DNA of 64,000 nucleotides from Chloroflexota bacterium (GTDB lineage Bacteria > Chloroflexota > Anaerolineae > Anaerolineales > Anaerolineaceae), in NCBI GenBank assembly GCA_012517865.1, contig JAAYUC010000023.1:1-64000 (forward strand). Direction: 5' to 3'. The notes beneath the pieces were generated by a model. That model had not been told where the DNA came from and did not search any database. It worked only from the letters and a program-made list of their open reading frames with translations. A program made the position numbers and the translations under genes. Of the stretch, positions 1 through 7,124 are shown piece after piece (position 1 is the first letter of the stretch; each line of letters begins with the position of its first letter).

Positions 1-39
1 CATATCGAGGCGGTAGCAGCCTTAACCAGGGACAAGTAA
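1..39 (+). CDS. 3' end of an upstream gene (partial)
   Basis: Frame 1 reads HIEAVAALTRDK and stops at TAA 37-39. The codons look coding and the stop lies 24 bases before the next start, as in an operon. Too little is present to name a family. Confidence 0.4.
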   Translation, partial: HIEAVAALTRDK

Positions 40-63
40 GTTACTAAAATTTCAGGAGGCGGT

Positions 64-645
64 ATGAAAGTTTTACTTATCAATGGAAGCCCGCACAAAA
101 ACGGAAATACATTCAAATCCTTACAAATTGTCGAAGCTGTGCTGGAAAAACATGCCATAGCGACAACCATGTTTCAGCTTGGGACGGACAAAGTGCGCGG
201 CTGTATCGGCTGCGACTCGTGCGCTCAGACTCATCGCTGTGTGTATCAGGATGATTTGTGCAATCCCCTGATTGAAGCAATTGTGAAGGCTGACGGCATC
301 ATTGTCGGTTCCCCGGTCTATTTTGCCGGACCCAACGGCGCGCTGTGCGCCTTGCTGGACCGCGTGTTTTACGCGGCCTGCAATAACGGGAACTTATTTG
401 CCCACAAGCCTGCAGCTGCAGTCGTAAATTGTTATCGCGCCGGTGCTACCGCTGCCCTGGACCGATTGAATAAGTACTTCACCATTGCCGAAATGCTCGT
501 GGTCAGCAGCAATTATTGGAACCTGATTGTCGATGCTGACTCTAATCGGGTAGAAAAAGACGCGTTCGGCCGGGAAACCCTGGAACAATTGGCAAATAAC
601 ATGGTTTGGACGTTGGGCAAACTCGCCAATCCATCGGCAGCTTAA
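64..645 (+). CDS. Iron-sulfur flavoprotein / NADPH-dependent FMN reductase family
   Basis: A 193-residue flavodoxin-fold protein. It opens with the beta strand and FMN phosphate loop NGSPHKNGNT (residues 7-16) and carries the Isf-type cluster C47-x2-C50-x2-C53-x5-C59 followed by a DD pair, which in that family can hold a 4Fe-4S cluster next to FMN. GSPVYF (82-87) is the second flavin loop. The start follows a strong AGGAGG. It probably transfers electrons in the cytoplasm, in line with the ferredoxin gene 650 bases downstream. The physiological partner cannot be read from sequence. Confidence 0.85.
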   Translation: MKVLLINGSPHKNGNTFKSLQIVEAVLEKHAIATTMFQLGTDKVRGCIGCDSCAQTHRCVYQDDLCNPLIEAIVKADGIIVGSPVYFAGPNGALCALLDRVFYAACNNGNLFAHKPAAAVVNCYRAGATAALDRLNKYFTIAEMLVVSSNYWNLIVDADSNRVEKDAFGRETLEQLANNMVWTLGKLANPSAA

Positions 646-792
646 CGTCTGGCAGCGCATCCTTACCCTTGCCAGCACCGCCATATTGAGAATTGCACAG
701 TTCGCGCCATCAGTGAATATACCGGCGGTTTTGCCGTTCATTAGCTGCTTAGCGCGGAATCGTGACAAGATTAAAATAACGAAAGGACGGAG

Positions 793-1122
793 ATGAGCAA
801 TCGATTAAAATCCGCGCTCCTGGGCGGAGCGATTTTGGGACTAGTCTGCGTGGTGGGGGCTTATCTGCGCTCCGGAGGAACAGCCGCACCGACCTTCATA
901 TTCGCGCTGTGGTTCAACCGCGTAATCATGGGTCTCGTGATTGGCGCGCCCTGGCCCGCTGCGGCCAGGAACAAAGCTCTGCTACGCGGGGCGATTTTGG
1001 GTCTTGTGGTTTCCTTCGCGTTTTACAGTGCCACCGGTTTCAAAGACCCGGTAAGTTTTGCCGCGGGTATCGTTTATGGCATAATATTGGAAGCATGGCT
1101 GAGCTCAATCAAGAATCCCTGA
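793..1122 (+). CDS. Small conserved membrane protein
   Basis: A 109-residue protein with four predicted hydrophobic segments (about residues 8-25, 32-50, 64-82 and 88-103) and many small residues (GGAILGL twice). The start is preceded by AAAGGACGGAG. It overlaps the next small gene by 28 bases, so the two are probably co-translated with the ferredoxin gene. I do not recognise the family; glycine-rich helices suggest tight packing rather than an enzyme. Confidence 0.6.
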   Translation: MSNRLKSALLGGAILGLVCVVGAYLRSGGTAAPTFIFALWFNRVIMGLVIGAPWPAAARNKALLRGAILGLVVSFAFYSATGFKDPVSFAAGIVYGIILEAWLSSIKNP

Positions 1123-1301
1123 CCCAGGCCCTGCGGTGCATCGACTCTTTGCTGGAAAAGTGCGAGAAAGCCCAAGTAAAGTTCGCCGCGGGAACCTCCC
1201 AGCACACGCTGCTCAAGAATCGCATCAGCGCGCTTCGCATCGCGTCATCTTTAATCGCGCGGGAAATTGAGGAATGCCAAAGAAAGAGGAACGAGGGATG
1301 A
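1095..1301 (+). CDS. Small helical protein, unknown function
   Basis: A 68-residue reading frame starting MAELNQESL, set between the membrane protein and the ferredoxin gene. It overlaps the first by 28 bases and the second by an ATGA (1298-1301), which argues that it is real. It is predicted to be two amphipathic helices, rich in Leu, Glu, Lys and Arg, with one CxxC-less Cys pair (C16, C23). A longer frame reaches back to 909 but runs through the membrane protein gene; the start at 1095 is chosen for operon geometry. No function is recognised. Confidence 0.55.
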   Translation: MAELNQESLTQALRCIDSLLEKCEKAQVKFAAGTSQHTLLKNRISALRIASSLIAREIEECQRKRNEG

Positions 1302-2020
1302 TTTACTATTTTTCAGGCACAGGCAATTCAAAATGGGCCGCGGAACAGCTGGCTGCCAAAACCGGAGAAACAGCCGTCAATATCATGACTTTATCCGCGC
1401 CCCCTTCCGCGGACGCCCAGACCATCGGGTTTGTTTTCCCGATTCACGCCTGGGGTGCGCCGGAACCAATGCTGGAGTTCGCTCGGAAACTCACCGGAAA
1501 ACCCGCCTTTGCGTTTGGCGTGTGCACCTGCGGGGGCGAAGCAGGCGCCGCCATGGAAAAATTCCGCCGGATTTTCCCCTTAGACAGCGTCTACTCCATT
1601 GTGATGCCTAATAATTATGTCATGGGCTCAGAGCTGGAATCTGAAGAAAGTATCCTGCGTAAAGTGCGCGCCGCCAAAGAAAGGCTGGATGTGATTGCCG
1701 CGCAAATTCGCGCGAAGCAGCCCGTCAGCGATGTTCAGACTGGAAGTCTGGCATGGCTCAAATCAAGCCTGGTCAATCTTGGATTCAATTTTGCCGCCCG
1801 CAGCACCCGCCCCTTTTATGTGACGGACAGGTGCATCTCCTGCGGGCAGTGCGCCAGGGACTGCCCCGCTCATAGCATCACCATGGTGGAAGGAAAGCCG
1901 CGCTGGGGGAATAAATGTTACCAGTGCACCGCCTGCATCAATCTTTGCCCAACCCGGGCGATTGAGTACGGCAAAGGAACGGCCGCGCGCGGCAGGTATT
2001 CCTTTGTAGATGTTTCTTGA
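1298..2020 (+). CDS. EFR1-type flavodoxin-ferredoxin fusion
   Basis: A 240-residue protein with an N-terminal flavodoxin-like half (YYFSGTGNS at residues 3-11 binds the FMN phosphate) and a C-terminal double 4Fe-4S ferredoxin (CISCGQCARDCP and CYQCTACINLCP). This is the EFR1 family ferredoxin layout. It should be a cytoplasmic electron carrier. The ATG at 1298 overlaps the upstream stop and gives the conserved MIYYFSGTGN start; an in-frame ATG at 1274 would add eight charged residues and is less likely. Confidence 0.88.
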   Translation: MIYYFSGTGNSKWAAEQLAAKTGETAVNIMTLSAPPSADAQTIGFVFPIHAWGAPEPMLEFARKLTGKPAFAFGVCTCGGEAGAAMEKFRRIFPLDSVYSIVMPNNYVMGSELESEESILRKVRAAKERLDVIAAQIRAKQPVSDVQTGSLAWLKSSLVNLGFNFAARSTRPFYVTDRCISCGQCARDCPAHSITMVEGKPRWGNKCYQCTACINLCPTRAIEYGKGTAARGRYSFVDVS

Positions 2021-2029
2021 CCCTCTGTG

Positions 2030-2050
2030 CTCCCAAAACCAGTCTGGGAG
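2030..2050 (+). other. Weak hairpin after the ferredoxin gene
   Basis: CTCCCA (2030-2035) pairs with TGGGAG (2045-2050) ten bases past the stop, without a T run. It may stabilise the transcript end; a terminator is not well supported. Confidence 0.25.
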
Positions 2051-2177
2051 AAAGCCCCAGCTCCAAAACATCTGAAGCATACAGGTTTACTCGGTGTGCC
2101 TAATGAGCCCAAAACCAAGGCTTTGTTCAATACCCATATAGAATCATCTAATCCTATGCAAATAGCTGCGTACAAAA

Positions 2178-2390
2178 ATGAGTAAATACGATGTTTTGTG
2201 GCAATATATTAAATCTCGGGACGAAAAAGCGTTTAAGCTGACTTTCGATGAAATTGCTGATATTTTGGGCTTTCAGATAGATCATTCGTTCCTGAACTAC
2301 AAGAAAGACCTGGCGGTTTTTGGTTACCAGGTTGAGAAAATCTCTTTGAAAGAACACTGGATATCTTTCCGAAAGACTGAGATAGTTTAG
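2178..2390 (+). CDS. DUF7662-like small protein
   Basis: A 70-residue protein starting MSKYDVLWQYIKSRD, with the LTFDEIADILGF segment in the middle and a C-terminal strand ending in WISFRK. That pattern matches the short DUF7662 family, whose function is unknown. The usual motif between the two halves (a HSxA-type stretch) is missing, so this copy is shorter than most. The upstream region is AT-rich, and no close Shine-Dalgarno is obvious. It stands alone, convergent with the GyrI-like gene. Confidence 0.6.
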   Translation: MSKYDVLWQYIKSRDEKAFKLTFDEIADILGFQIDHSFLNYKKDLAVFGYQVEKISLKEHWISFRKTEIV

Positions 2391-2567
2391 GCAGGTCAGG
2401 AAAACCACAAAGGCAGATGAGAGATAACAAGCGCCTGAAGCGTGTATTGGTTTTCTCCTTTTGAGGCTGTGTGTTTCCTTGTCGCGCTGTAAGCCATCCA
2501 GGCAGGGCCAATAGCGTTTGCCAGGCCGGTCGATGAACCCACGCGGAGAGTATCCGTCCGTATTTGC

Positions 2568-3179
2568 TTAGCCGACCAACCCCACCTTAAATCGCAAAAT
2601 GGTCCGGATTTTCTCCGGCGCCACCCGGCGCGGGTCGTTCAGGTAAATCTCGCGATGCGTGCGTTCAGCGCGCAAGTATCCCTGTTGCTCGCAAAAAGCC
2701 TGCATTCGGGCAAAACTGGCCGGTTCATCGTCGTAGGGTCCCAGGTGCAGCATCTGGCAGCACAGACCCTCCTCTAACTGGATGAATTCCATCCTTTCCA
2801 ACCAGGGGTTGGGTTTCTTTTTGCGAGTCTCCGCGAGAAAGAAGCGAAAGACATCCGGGGTCACAAACGACGGCTGCCTTATCATGAGGTCAAATACGTA
2901 GTTGCTCTTATTCGTCGCTGCAAGCTGCTTATCAGCCAGGTCCCACACACCTTCGAGCGGATAAACCTTGTAAGCGGTGTACCCTTCGGGCTTGTGCGGC
3001 CCTTTATATGACATTTTGACAGCGTAACTAAAGCTGTACAGCGCGGAGGTCGCCAGAGCAAAATCCGGGCCGTTCGGGTCGCCCTGACCATGCACGCAGG
3101 CGAAGCTCAGGCGGGGGACCTGGATGAGCATCGGCGTGGTCTTGGTGGTATAGAGGTCTTTTGGGTCGCTCTCTGGCAC
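2568..3179 (-). CDS. GyrI-like small-molecule binding protein
   Basis: A 203-residue protein of the stand-alone GyrI-like/SOUL-type fold. It has the N-terminal TTKTTPMLIQVPRLSFACV strand with a GxGDPN turn, and the C-terminal HLGPYDDEPASFARM and HREIYLNDPRR motifs. Members bind small hydrophobic or toxic molecules. The start is placed at GTG 3179 because a perfect AAGGAGG lies five bases upstream; an in-frame ATG at 3215 has no ribosome site and would place AAGGAGG inside the gene. It follows the pirin gene by about 40 bases, so the two are probably co-transcribed. Confidence 0.8.
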   Translation of the reverse strand: MPESDPKDLYTTKTTPMLIQVPRLSFACVHGQGDPNGPDFALATSALYSFSYAVKMSYKGPHKPEGYTAYKVYPLEGVWDLADKQLAATNKSNYVFDLMIRQPSFVTPDVFRFFLAETRKKKPNPWLERMEFIQLEEGLCCQMLHLGPYDDEPASFARMQAFCEQQGYLRAERTHREIYLNDPRRVAPEKIRTILRFKVGLVG

Positions 3180-3222
3180 AGACGCCTCCTTCAGACTGTC
3201 ATTCTGCGGTAGCATAAACGCG

Positions 3223-4104
3223 CTAATAGACTTTCGGCTGCGTGTGCCGGATGAAAGTTCCCGCGCGCAGGTCCGCGAAAGCCTGGTTCAATTCTTCCTG
3301 GGAGTTCATCACAATCGGTCCCCCCCAGGCGATTGGCTCGCGCAGCGGTTTGGCTGCCAGCAGCAAAAAGCGCGCGCCCTGGGGGCCGGCTTTTACTCGC
3401 ACGGACTCTGATTCGCCGCTGTTCGCGCTGCTGGAAAGCAGCATGGCGCAAGCCTTTTGCTCAAAGCTCTCCAGATTTTCATCGGCCGCCAGGGTGCCTT
3501 CAATCAGGTATAGGAACAGGGTGTGGTCGTTGGGCGTCTGGTTATATTCCCAGATGGAATCAGCCTGCAGTGCCACGTCCAGATACTGGACCGGCACGTA
3601 CTCGCCTTTCACGGCGCCAATTTTTCCGCTGTAGCGCCCGGAAAGCACGCGCACCCGGGCGTTTTCTTCCACGACCTCGGATACATCGCTGCTTTGGATA
3701 TCCCTGTAGGCAGGTTCGGTCATTTTATCCGCGGCGGGCAGGTTCACCCACAACTGGCAGCCAAGCATGCGGGGGGCAGCCTGGGGCATCTCCTGATGGA
3801 TGATACCGGAGCCGGCGGTCATCCACTGACACTGCAGCCTGCCGATGACGCCGGAATTGCCCAGGCTGTCGCCGTGTTCCAGCTCGCCTTCCAGCAGATA
3901 AGTCACCGTTTCGATGCCGCGGTGCGGGTGCCAGGGGAAGCCGGCAATGTAATCGCGCGGGTCCAGAGAGTCAAACCCATCCAGCATGAGGAAGGGGTCA
4001 AAGTCGTACATGGTGCGCGCTCCCAACACTCTTTGCAGGCGCACGCCGGCGCCGTCCACCGCGGGATGCCCGCGCACTACCTGTGTAAGTTTTCGTAAGG
4101 TCAT
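3223..4104 (-). CDS. Pirin family protein
   Basis: A 293-residue bicupin. The metal site in the first cupin is intact: H59 and H61 in WHPHRGIET, and H103 and E105 in SGIIHQEMP. Pirins hold Fe or Ni; some act as quercetinases or redox-sensitive co-regulators. The start at 4104 follows AGGAGG; longer frames extend into the divergent flavodoxin promoter and are not credible. The C-terminal cupin carries the family motif LREPIAWGGPIVMN. It is the first gene of an operon with the GyrI-like gene. Confidence 0.92.
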   Translation of the reverse strand: MTLRKLTQVVRGHPAVDGAGVRLQRVLGARTMYDFDPFLMLDGFDSLDPRDYIAGFPWHPHRGIETVTYLLEGELEHGDSLGNSGVIGRLQCQWMTAGSGIIHQEMPQAAPRMLGCQLWVNLPAADKMTEPAYRDIQSSDVSEVVEENARVRVLSGRYSGKIGAVKGEYVPVQYLDVALQADSIWEYNQTPNDHTLFLYLIEGTLAADENLESFEQKACAMLLSSSANSGESESVRVKAGPQGARFLLLAAKPLREPIAWGGPIVMNSQEELNQAFADLRAGTFIRHTQPKVY

Positions 4105-4293
4105 CAATTCCTCCTGAGAGATGTTATCCGCGCTTCCGCGTCTGTGAACAGCGGGTTGCATGAATGCTCGCCGTGCCCGCAAGGTGCTGGTCAGGTTAAT
4201 TGTCGCAGGGGCGGTGGTTTTCGTCAATGCGCCCGTCTGGCTTTTCGGCGCGACTTCAGAAGGTGCCAATTCATCGTGTTGCGCGGCGGCACT

Positions 4294-4321
4294 TTTACAA
4301 AGGCGCGCGGAGCGATATAAT
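4294..4321 (+). promoter_or_regulatory. Promoter of the flavodoxin gene
   Basis: A -35 box TTTACA (4294-4299) and a consensus -10 TATAAT (4316-4321) are separated by 16 bases, and lie 36 bases before the flavodoxin start. Confidence 0.7.
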
Positions 4322-4357
4322 GACCCACATTGGTCCATCAAAGCTCAAGGAGATTCC

Positions 4358-4783
4358 ATGAACACCGCCCTCGCGTACTTTTCAGTTACCGGTCATTCCA
4401 AAAAAATCGGCTCCGCGGTCAGCGCCGCCCTGCAAATTCCCAGCATGGACTTAAAAACTGACGTGATTCCAGCGGGGCTGGATTGTCTGTTTCTGGTCGG
4501 GGGAATCTACGCCGGTAAAAGCGACCCGCGCCTGCTGCAAAAACTGGAAGCCTTGCAGAGCGGCCAGCCCGGCCTGGTGGTTCTGCTCACCTCCAGCGCT
4601 GCCGGTTCCACCAGGCAGGAACAGGTGCGCGAGCTGCTCGCATCTAAAGGGATAAGCGTTCACCCCGATGAGTTTACGTGCCGCGGCAGTTTCCTAATCT
4701 TCCACCTCGGCCACCCCAACAAAACGGAAATAGCCTCGGCGGTTGCCTTTGCCCGCCGCGTGCTCGCGGAAGTATCGGCCTAG
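4358..4783 (+). CDS. Flavodoxin family protein
   Basis: A 142-residue flavodoxin. ALAYFSVTGHSKKIG at the N-terminus is the FMN phosphate-binding loop, and FLVGGIYAGK forms the second flavin contact. Flavodoxins carry electrons in the cytoplasm in place of ferredoxin. The ATG at 4358 follows AAGGAG; a longer in-frame start at 4160 would run through the promoter and is rejected. Three flavin or iron-sulfur redox proteins therefore lie within the first 5 kb. Confidence 0.85.
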   Translation: MNTALAYFSVTGHSKKIGSAVSAALQIPSMDLKTDVIPAGLDCLFLVGGIYAGKSDPRLLQKLEALQSGQPGLVVLLTSSAAGSTRQEQVRELLASKGISVHPDEFTCRGSFLIFHLGHPNKTEIASAVAFARRVLAEVSA

Positions 4784-4891
4784 GCCAGGCTTCCCGACTT
4801 CCCATAAAAAAACGCGTATCCTGGCGCGCGGGCAGCCCAAACCGCACCAGCAAACTTCTGCCGCGCGGTCTGAAGTGCCAGCAGTAAACGA

Positions 4892-4922
4892 CAAAAAACC
4901 AGGCTCCAATGGAGCCTGGTTT
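4892..4922 (-). terminator. Terminator of the heliorhodopsin gene
   Basis: AACCAGGCTCC pairs with GGAGCCTGGTT around a short loop. Read on the minus strand the stem is followed by TTTTTT. It sits 20 bases beyond the heliorhodopsin stop and also faces the convergent flavodoxin gene. Confidence 0.8.
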
Positions 4923-4941
4923 GCGTTTGTGGCAGGTTGAT

Positions 4942-5706
4942 TTAGACGGGTGCCAGCGTCCCCGCGAAGATCATCCAGGCCAGGGCGGTTTTGGCCAGCA
5001 GGCTGAGGATGATATAGGCCCGTTCTCCCACCAGGTAGTCCTTCCATGCGCCTTTCTTCTTGTATTGCAGGACCATATTGATCGCAAAGGAATTGAAGAA
5101 GACAAAGATGGTCGGGATAATGGCGTACACAAAGGCCGGGGGTTTGGCGCCGGAAGAGTTGATGGCGCTGAGGAAGTAAATCATGATGACGACCCAGGGA
5201 ACAATGCCTGCCACAGACCCGTACACAAAGGAGAGCCAGTTGGTTTTCTCAGTGTATTGGTTGTGGTATTCCATCATGATACCAAACAGGTTCATCGTGG
5301 CGTTCAGGAAGAACATCAGAATGATGCTGCCCAGGTCCCAGATACCGACCAGCTGCCCGATGAGCACAATCATCAGCGAAGAGCTGAGGGCGTACTCATA
5401 AAAGCGGATAGGGTTCATCTTGCGGTCAAGGTAACTGGTGTAGCGTTTGTAACCGATGGTGGAGATATAGAAGTGTGCCACGGCCGAGATGAGCAGGAAA
5501 ATCGCTACCGCGATTCCAAAGGGAACATCCCAGAACAGTTTGGGGTCTGGCACCAGCTTGCGGGTTTCCAGATTGAAGGTCAGAAAATTGGTAAAGATTG
5601 GGTAAGTTGTGTCATTGCTGAGCACAATCATGAGAATGCCCTGAATAAGGTGCAAAAAGCCCATGAAGAAATTGAAGCGGCGTAAACCTTGATACTTATT
5701 TTCCAT
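4942..5706 (-). CDS. Heliorhodopsin
   Basis: A 254-residue, seven-helix membrane protein matching the heliorhodopsin family. Family marks are LRRFNFFMGFLHLIQG (8-23), FYEYALSSSLMI (102-113) with E104 as the predicted Schiff-base counterion, NATMNLFGIMMEY in the middle, and LLAKTALAW with K239 as the retinal-binding lysine. H19 and H78 correspond to conserved histidines. Positions are two to four residues off heliorhodopsin 48C12 (E107, K241, H80, H23), the expected size. In this family the N-terminus faces the cytoplasm, and photocycles are slow, pointing to sensing or enzyme control rather than pumping. The start at 5706 follows GAGGAG. It is divergent from a TspO-like gene. Confidence 0.93.
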   Translation of the reverse strand: MENKYQGLRRFNFFMGFLHLIQGILMIVLSNDTTYPIFTNFLTFNLETRKLVPDPKLFWDVPFGIAVAIFLLISAVAHFYISTIGYKRYTSYLDRKMNPIRFYEYALSSSLMIVLIGQLVGIWDLGSIILMFFLNATMNLFGIMMEYHNQYTEKTNWLSFVYGSVAGIVPWVVIMIYFLSAINSSGAKPPAFVYAIIPTIFVFFNSFAINMVLQYKKKGAWKDYLVGERAYIILSLLAKTALAWMIFAGTLAPV

Positions 5707-6009
5707 AAAAAAACTCCTCTGACGTTGTGTGTATTGAATTAATTTCAAACAGGATTGTAAGCCTAAGCGCAGCCCCCGCGTATGTTTGTATAATGTTTGT
5801 AAATATTCAATCTAAAATCAAAGCGGTTTTTTGAAACGACATGCAAAGAAAAAAATCAAAACGAAATAGGCGCCAAACGTTTTTTTGCAAACTGTTGGAG
5901 TAAAATATGTTTAGGGAGCAACTCATCTCATTATTTTTGAAATAGGTCAGCTGTACAAACGCTCTCTCCGAAAACGAAGAGGTAACCACCGTTACAGAAA
6001 GGCACGCTC
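5707..6009. other. Divergent spacer between heliorhodopsin and TspO-like genes
   Basis: About 300 bases, AT-rich in the middle, without a credible gene. It holds the phased repeats listed separately. A minus-strand TATACA (-10 like) with a weak TTAGAT 17 bases upstream overlaps those repeats and would give the heliorhodopsin mRNA a leader of roughly 70 bases. No clear plus-strand promoter was found for the TspO-like gene. Confidence 0.5.
5782..5801 (-). promoter_or_regulatory. Two 11-bp-phased direct repeats (CarH/LitR-like operator candidate)
   Basis: ATGTTTGTA occurs at 5782-5790 and again at 5793-5801, exactly one helical turn apart. On the minus strand the pair reads TTTACA-N5-TATACA, both fitting the TnTACA core of direct repeats bound by B12-dependent CarH photoreceptors. 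It lies about 80 bases upstream of heliorhodopsin. The regulator assignment is inference; no carH/litR gene is in the window. Confidence 0.4.
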
Positions 6010-7092
6010 ATGGAAACCAAACCGAAACTTAAGTTCCACAATTTCTTCGCTCTGTTCACCTATCTTCTGATGGTCATCGTAAACGCCCTGGCGAACATCC
6101 TGCCTATCAACGGCAAAATCACCGGGGATATTTCGGACAGCCGTCCAAACCTGTTTGCTCCTGCTGGCGAGACGTTCATTATCTGGGGCGTGATTTATCT
6201 CCTGCTCCTGCTGTATACGCTCTACCAAATGGGGCTGCTGCGCGGCAAGTCCGAAGCGGATAACAGCAAGCTGCTTGCCAAAGTCAATGTGTTCTTCGGC
6301 ATTTCTTCGCTGGCGAACACAGTGTGGATTTTCTTGTGGCACTACGAAAAAATCGTCTACTCCCTCATCGCGATGGTGGTCATTCTTGTGTGCCTGATAA
6401 TCCTCGCGCTTATCCTCAAAAAAGGCGCTGTCACCCGTAAAGAAAAACTTTTGGTGCGGGCGCCCTTCAGCGTTTACTTCGGTTGGATTACGGTCGCGAC
6501 GATTGCCAACGCGACCACGGCGCTGGTGGAGATTGGCTGGGACGCGCTTGGCCTTTCGCAGGTCTTCTGGACGGTAATCATCTTGCTGGTCGGCACCGTC
6601 ATCGCCGGCCTGACCACCATCCTGAATCGCGATGTTGCTTACGGCCTCGTCCCGATTTGGGCTTACCTTGGCATCTTCTATAAGCACCTCATTCCCGCGC
6701 CGGCTGGCTTCGACAGCAAGTATCTCGCGATTATCATCGCGGTTACTGCCAGCCTGGTGCTGCTGCTGGTCGCGCTGTTCATGGCGATTTTTGGAAAGAA
6801 GAAAGCGGCCGCTATGCCGGAGCCTATCCCCGCGCCTGCCGCTGGCACAGAGACCATCCCCGAGCCTATCCCTTCCCCCACGACCGGAACCGCCGCGATG
6901 CCCGAGCCGATGCCGGAGCCGGTATCAGAACCGCTGCCTCCAGCCGAACCCGCCGCGCCGGAGCCGCCCGCTGAGCCCGCGGCCGGTCCGGAAACCTTGA
7001 CAGAAACGCCCTGGCCGCCCGAAGCGGAACCTCCGGCAGAACAAAACGAAGAGACCAAACCCTGGACGCCTTCAGACGGGAGTCAGCTTTAG
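6010..7092 (+). CDS. TspO/MBR-family tryptophan-rich sensory protein with Pro/Glu tail
   Basis: A 360-residue membrane protein. Residues 5-255 match the longer TspO/MBR group: NALANILPINGKITGDISD, PAGETFIIWGVIYLLLLLY and a run of about eight hydrophobic helices. TspO proteins bind porphyrins and respond to light, oxygen or stress. Residues about 265-360 form an unusual acidic Pro-rich tail (PEPIPAPAAGTETIPEPIPSP and similar), predicted disordered, which ordinary members lack. AGAAAGG lies 8 bases upstream of the ATG. It is followed after 32 bases by a CrtI-like gene and is divergent from heliorhodopsin, suggesting a shared light or redox role. Confidence 0.8.
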   Translation: METKPKLKFHNFFALFTYLLMVIVNALANILPINGKITGDISDSRPNLFAPAGETFIIWGVIYLLLLLYTLYQMGLLRGKSEADNSKLLAKVNVFFGISSLANTVWIFLWHYEKIVYSLIAMVVILVCLIILALILKKGAVTRKEKLLVRAPFSVYFGWITVATIANATTALVEIGWDALGLSQVFWTVIILLVGTVIAGLTTILNRDVAYGLVPIWAYLGIFYKHLIPAPAGFDSKYLAIIIAVTASLVLLLVALFMAIFGKKKAAAMPEPIPAPAAGTETIPEPIPSPTTGTAAMPEPMPEPVSEPLPPAEPAAPEPPAEPAAGPETLTETPWPPEAEPPAEQNEETKPWTPSDGSQL

Positions 7093-7124
7093 CCTTGCGC
7101 TAAAGGCGGCAAGCGGCCATCCAT

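Noticed and set aside
5782..5801. Simple -10 promoter on the plus strand (TATAAT inside the repeats)
   Set aside because: A TATAAT is present on the plus strand, but it points away from heliorhodopsin and lies over 200 bases from the TspO-like start, with no -35; the phased repeat explains the pattern better.
5807..5989. 60-residue minus-strand frame in the heliorhodopsin/TspO spacer
   Set aside because: No ribosome site, AT-rich composition, and the region fits a regulatory spacer.
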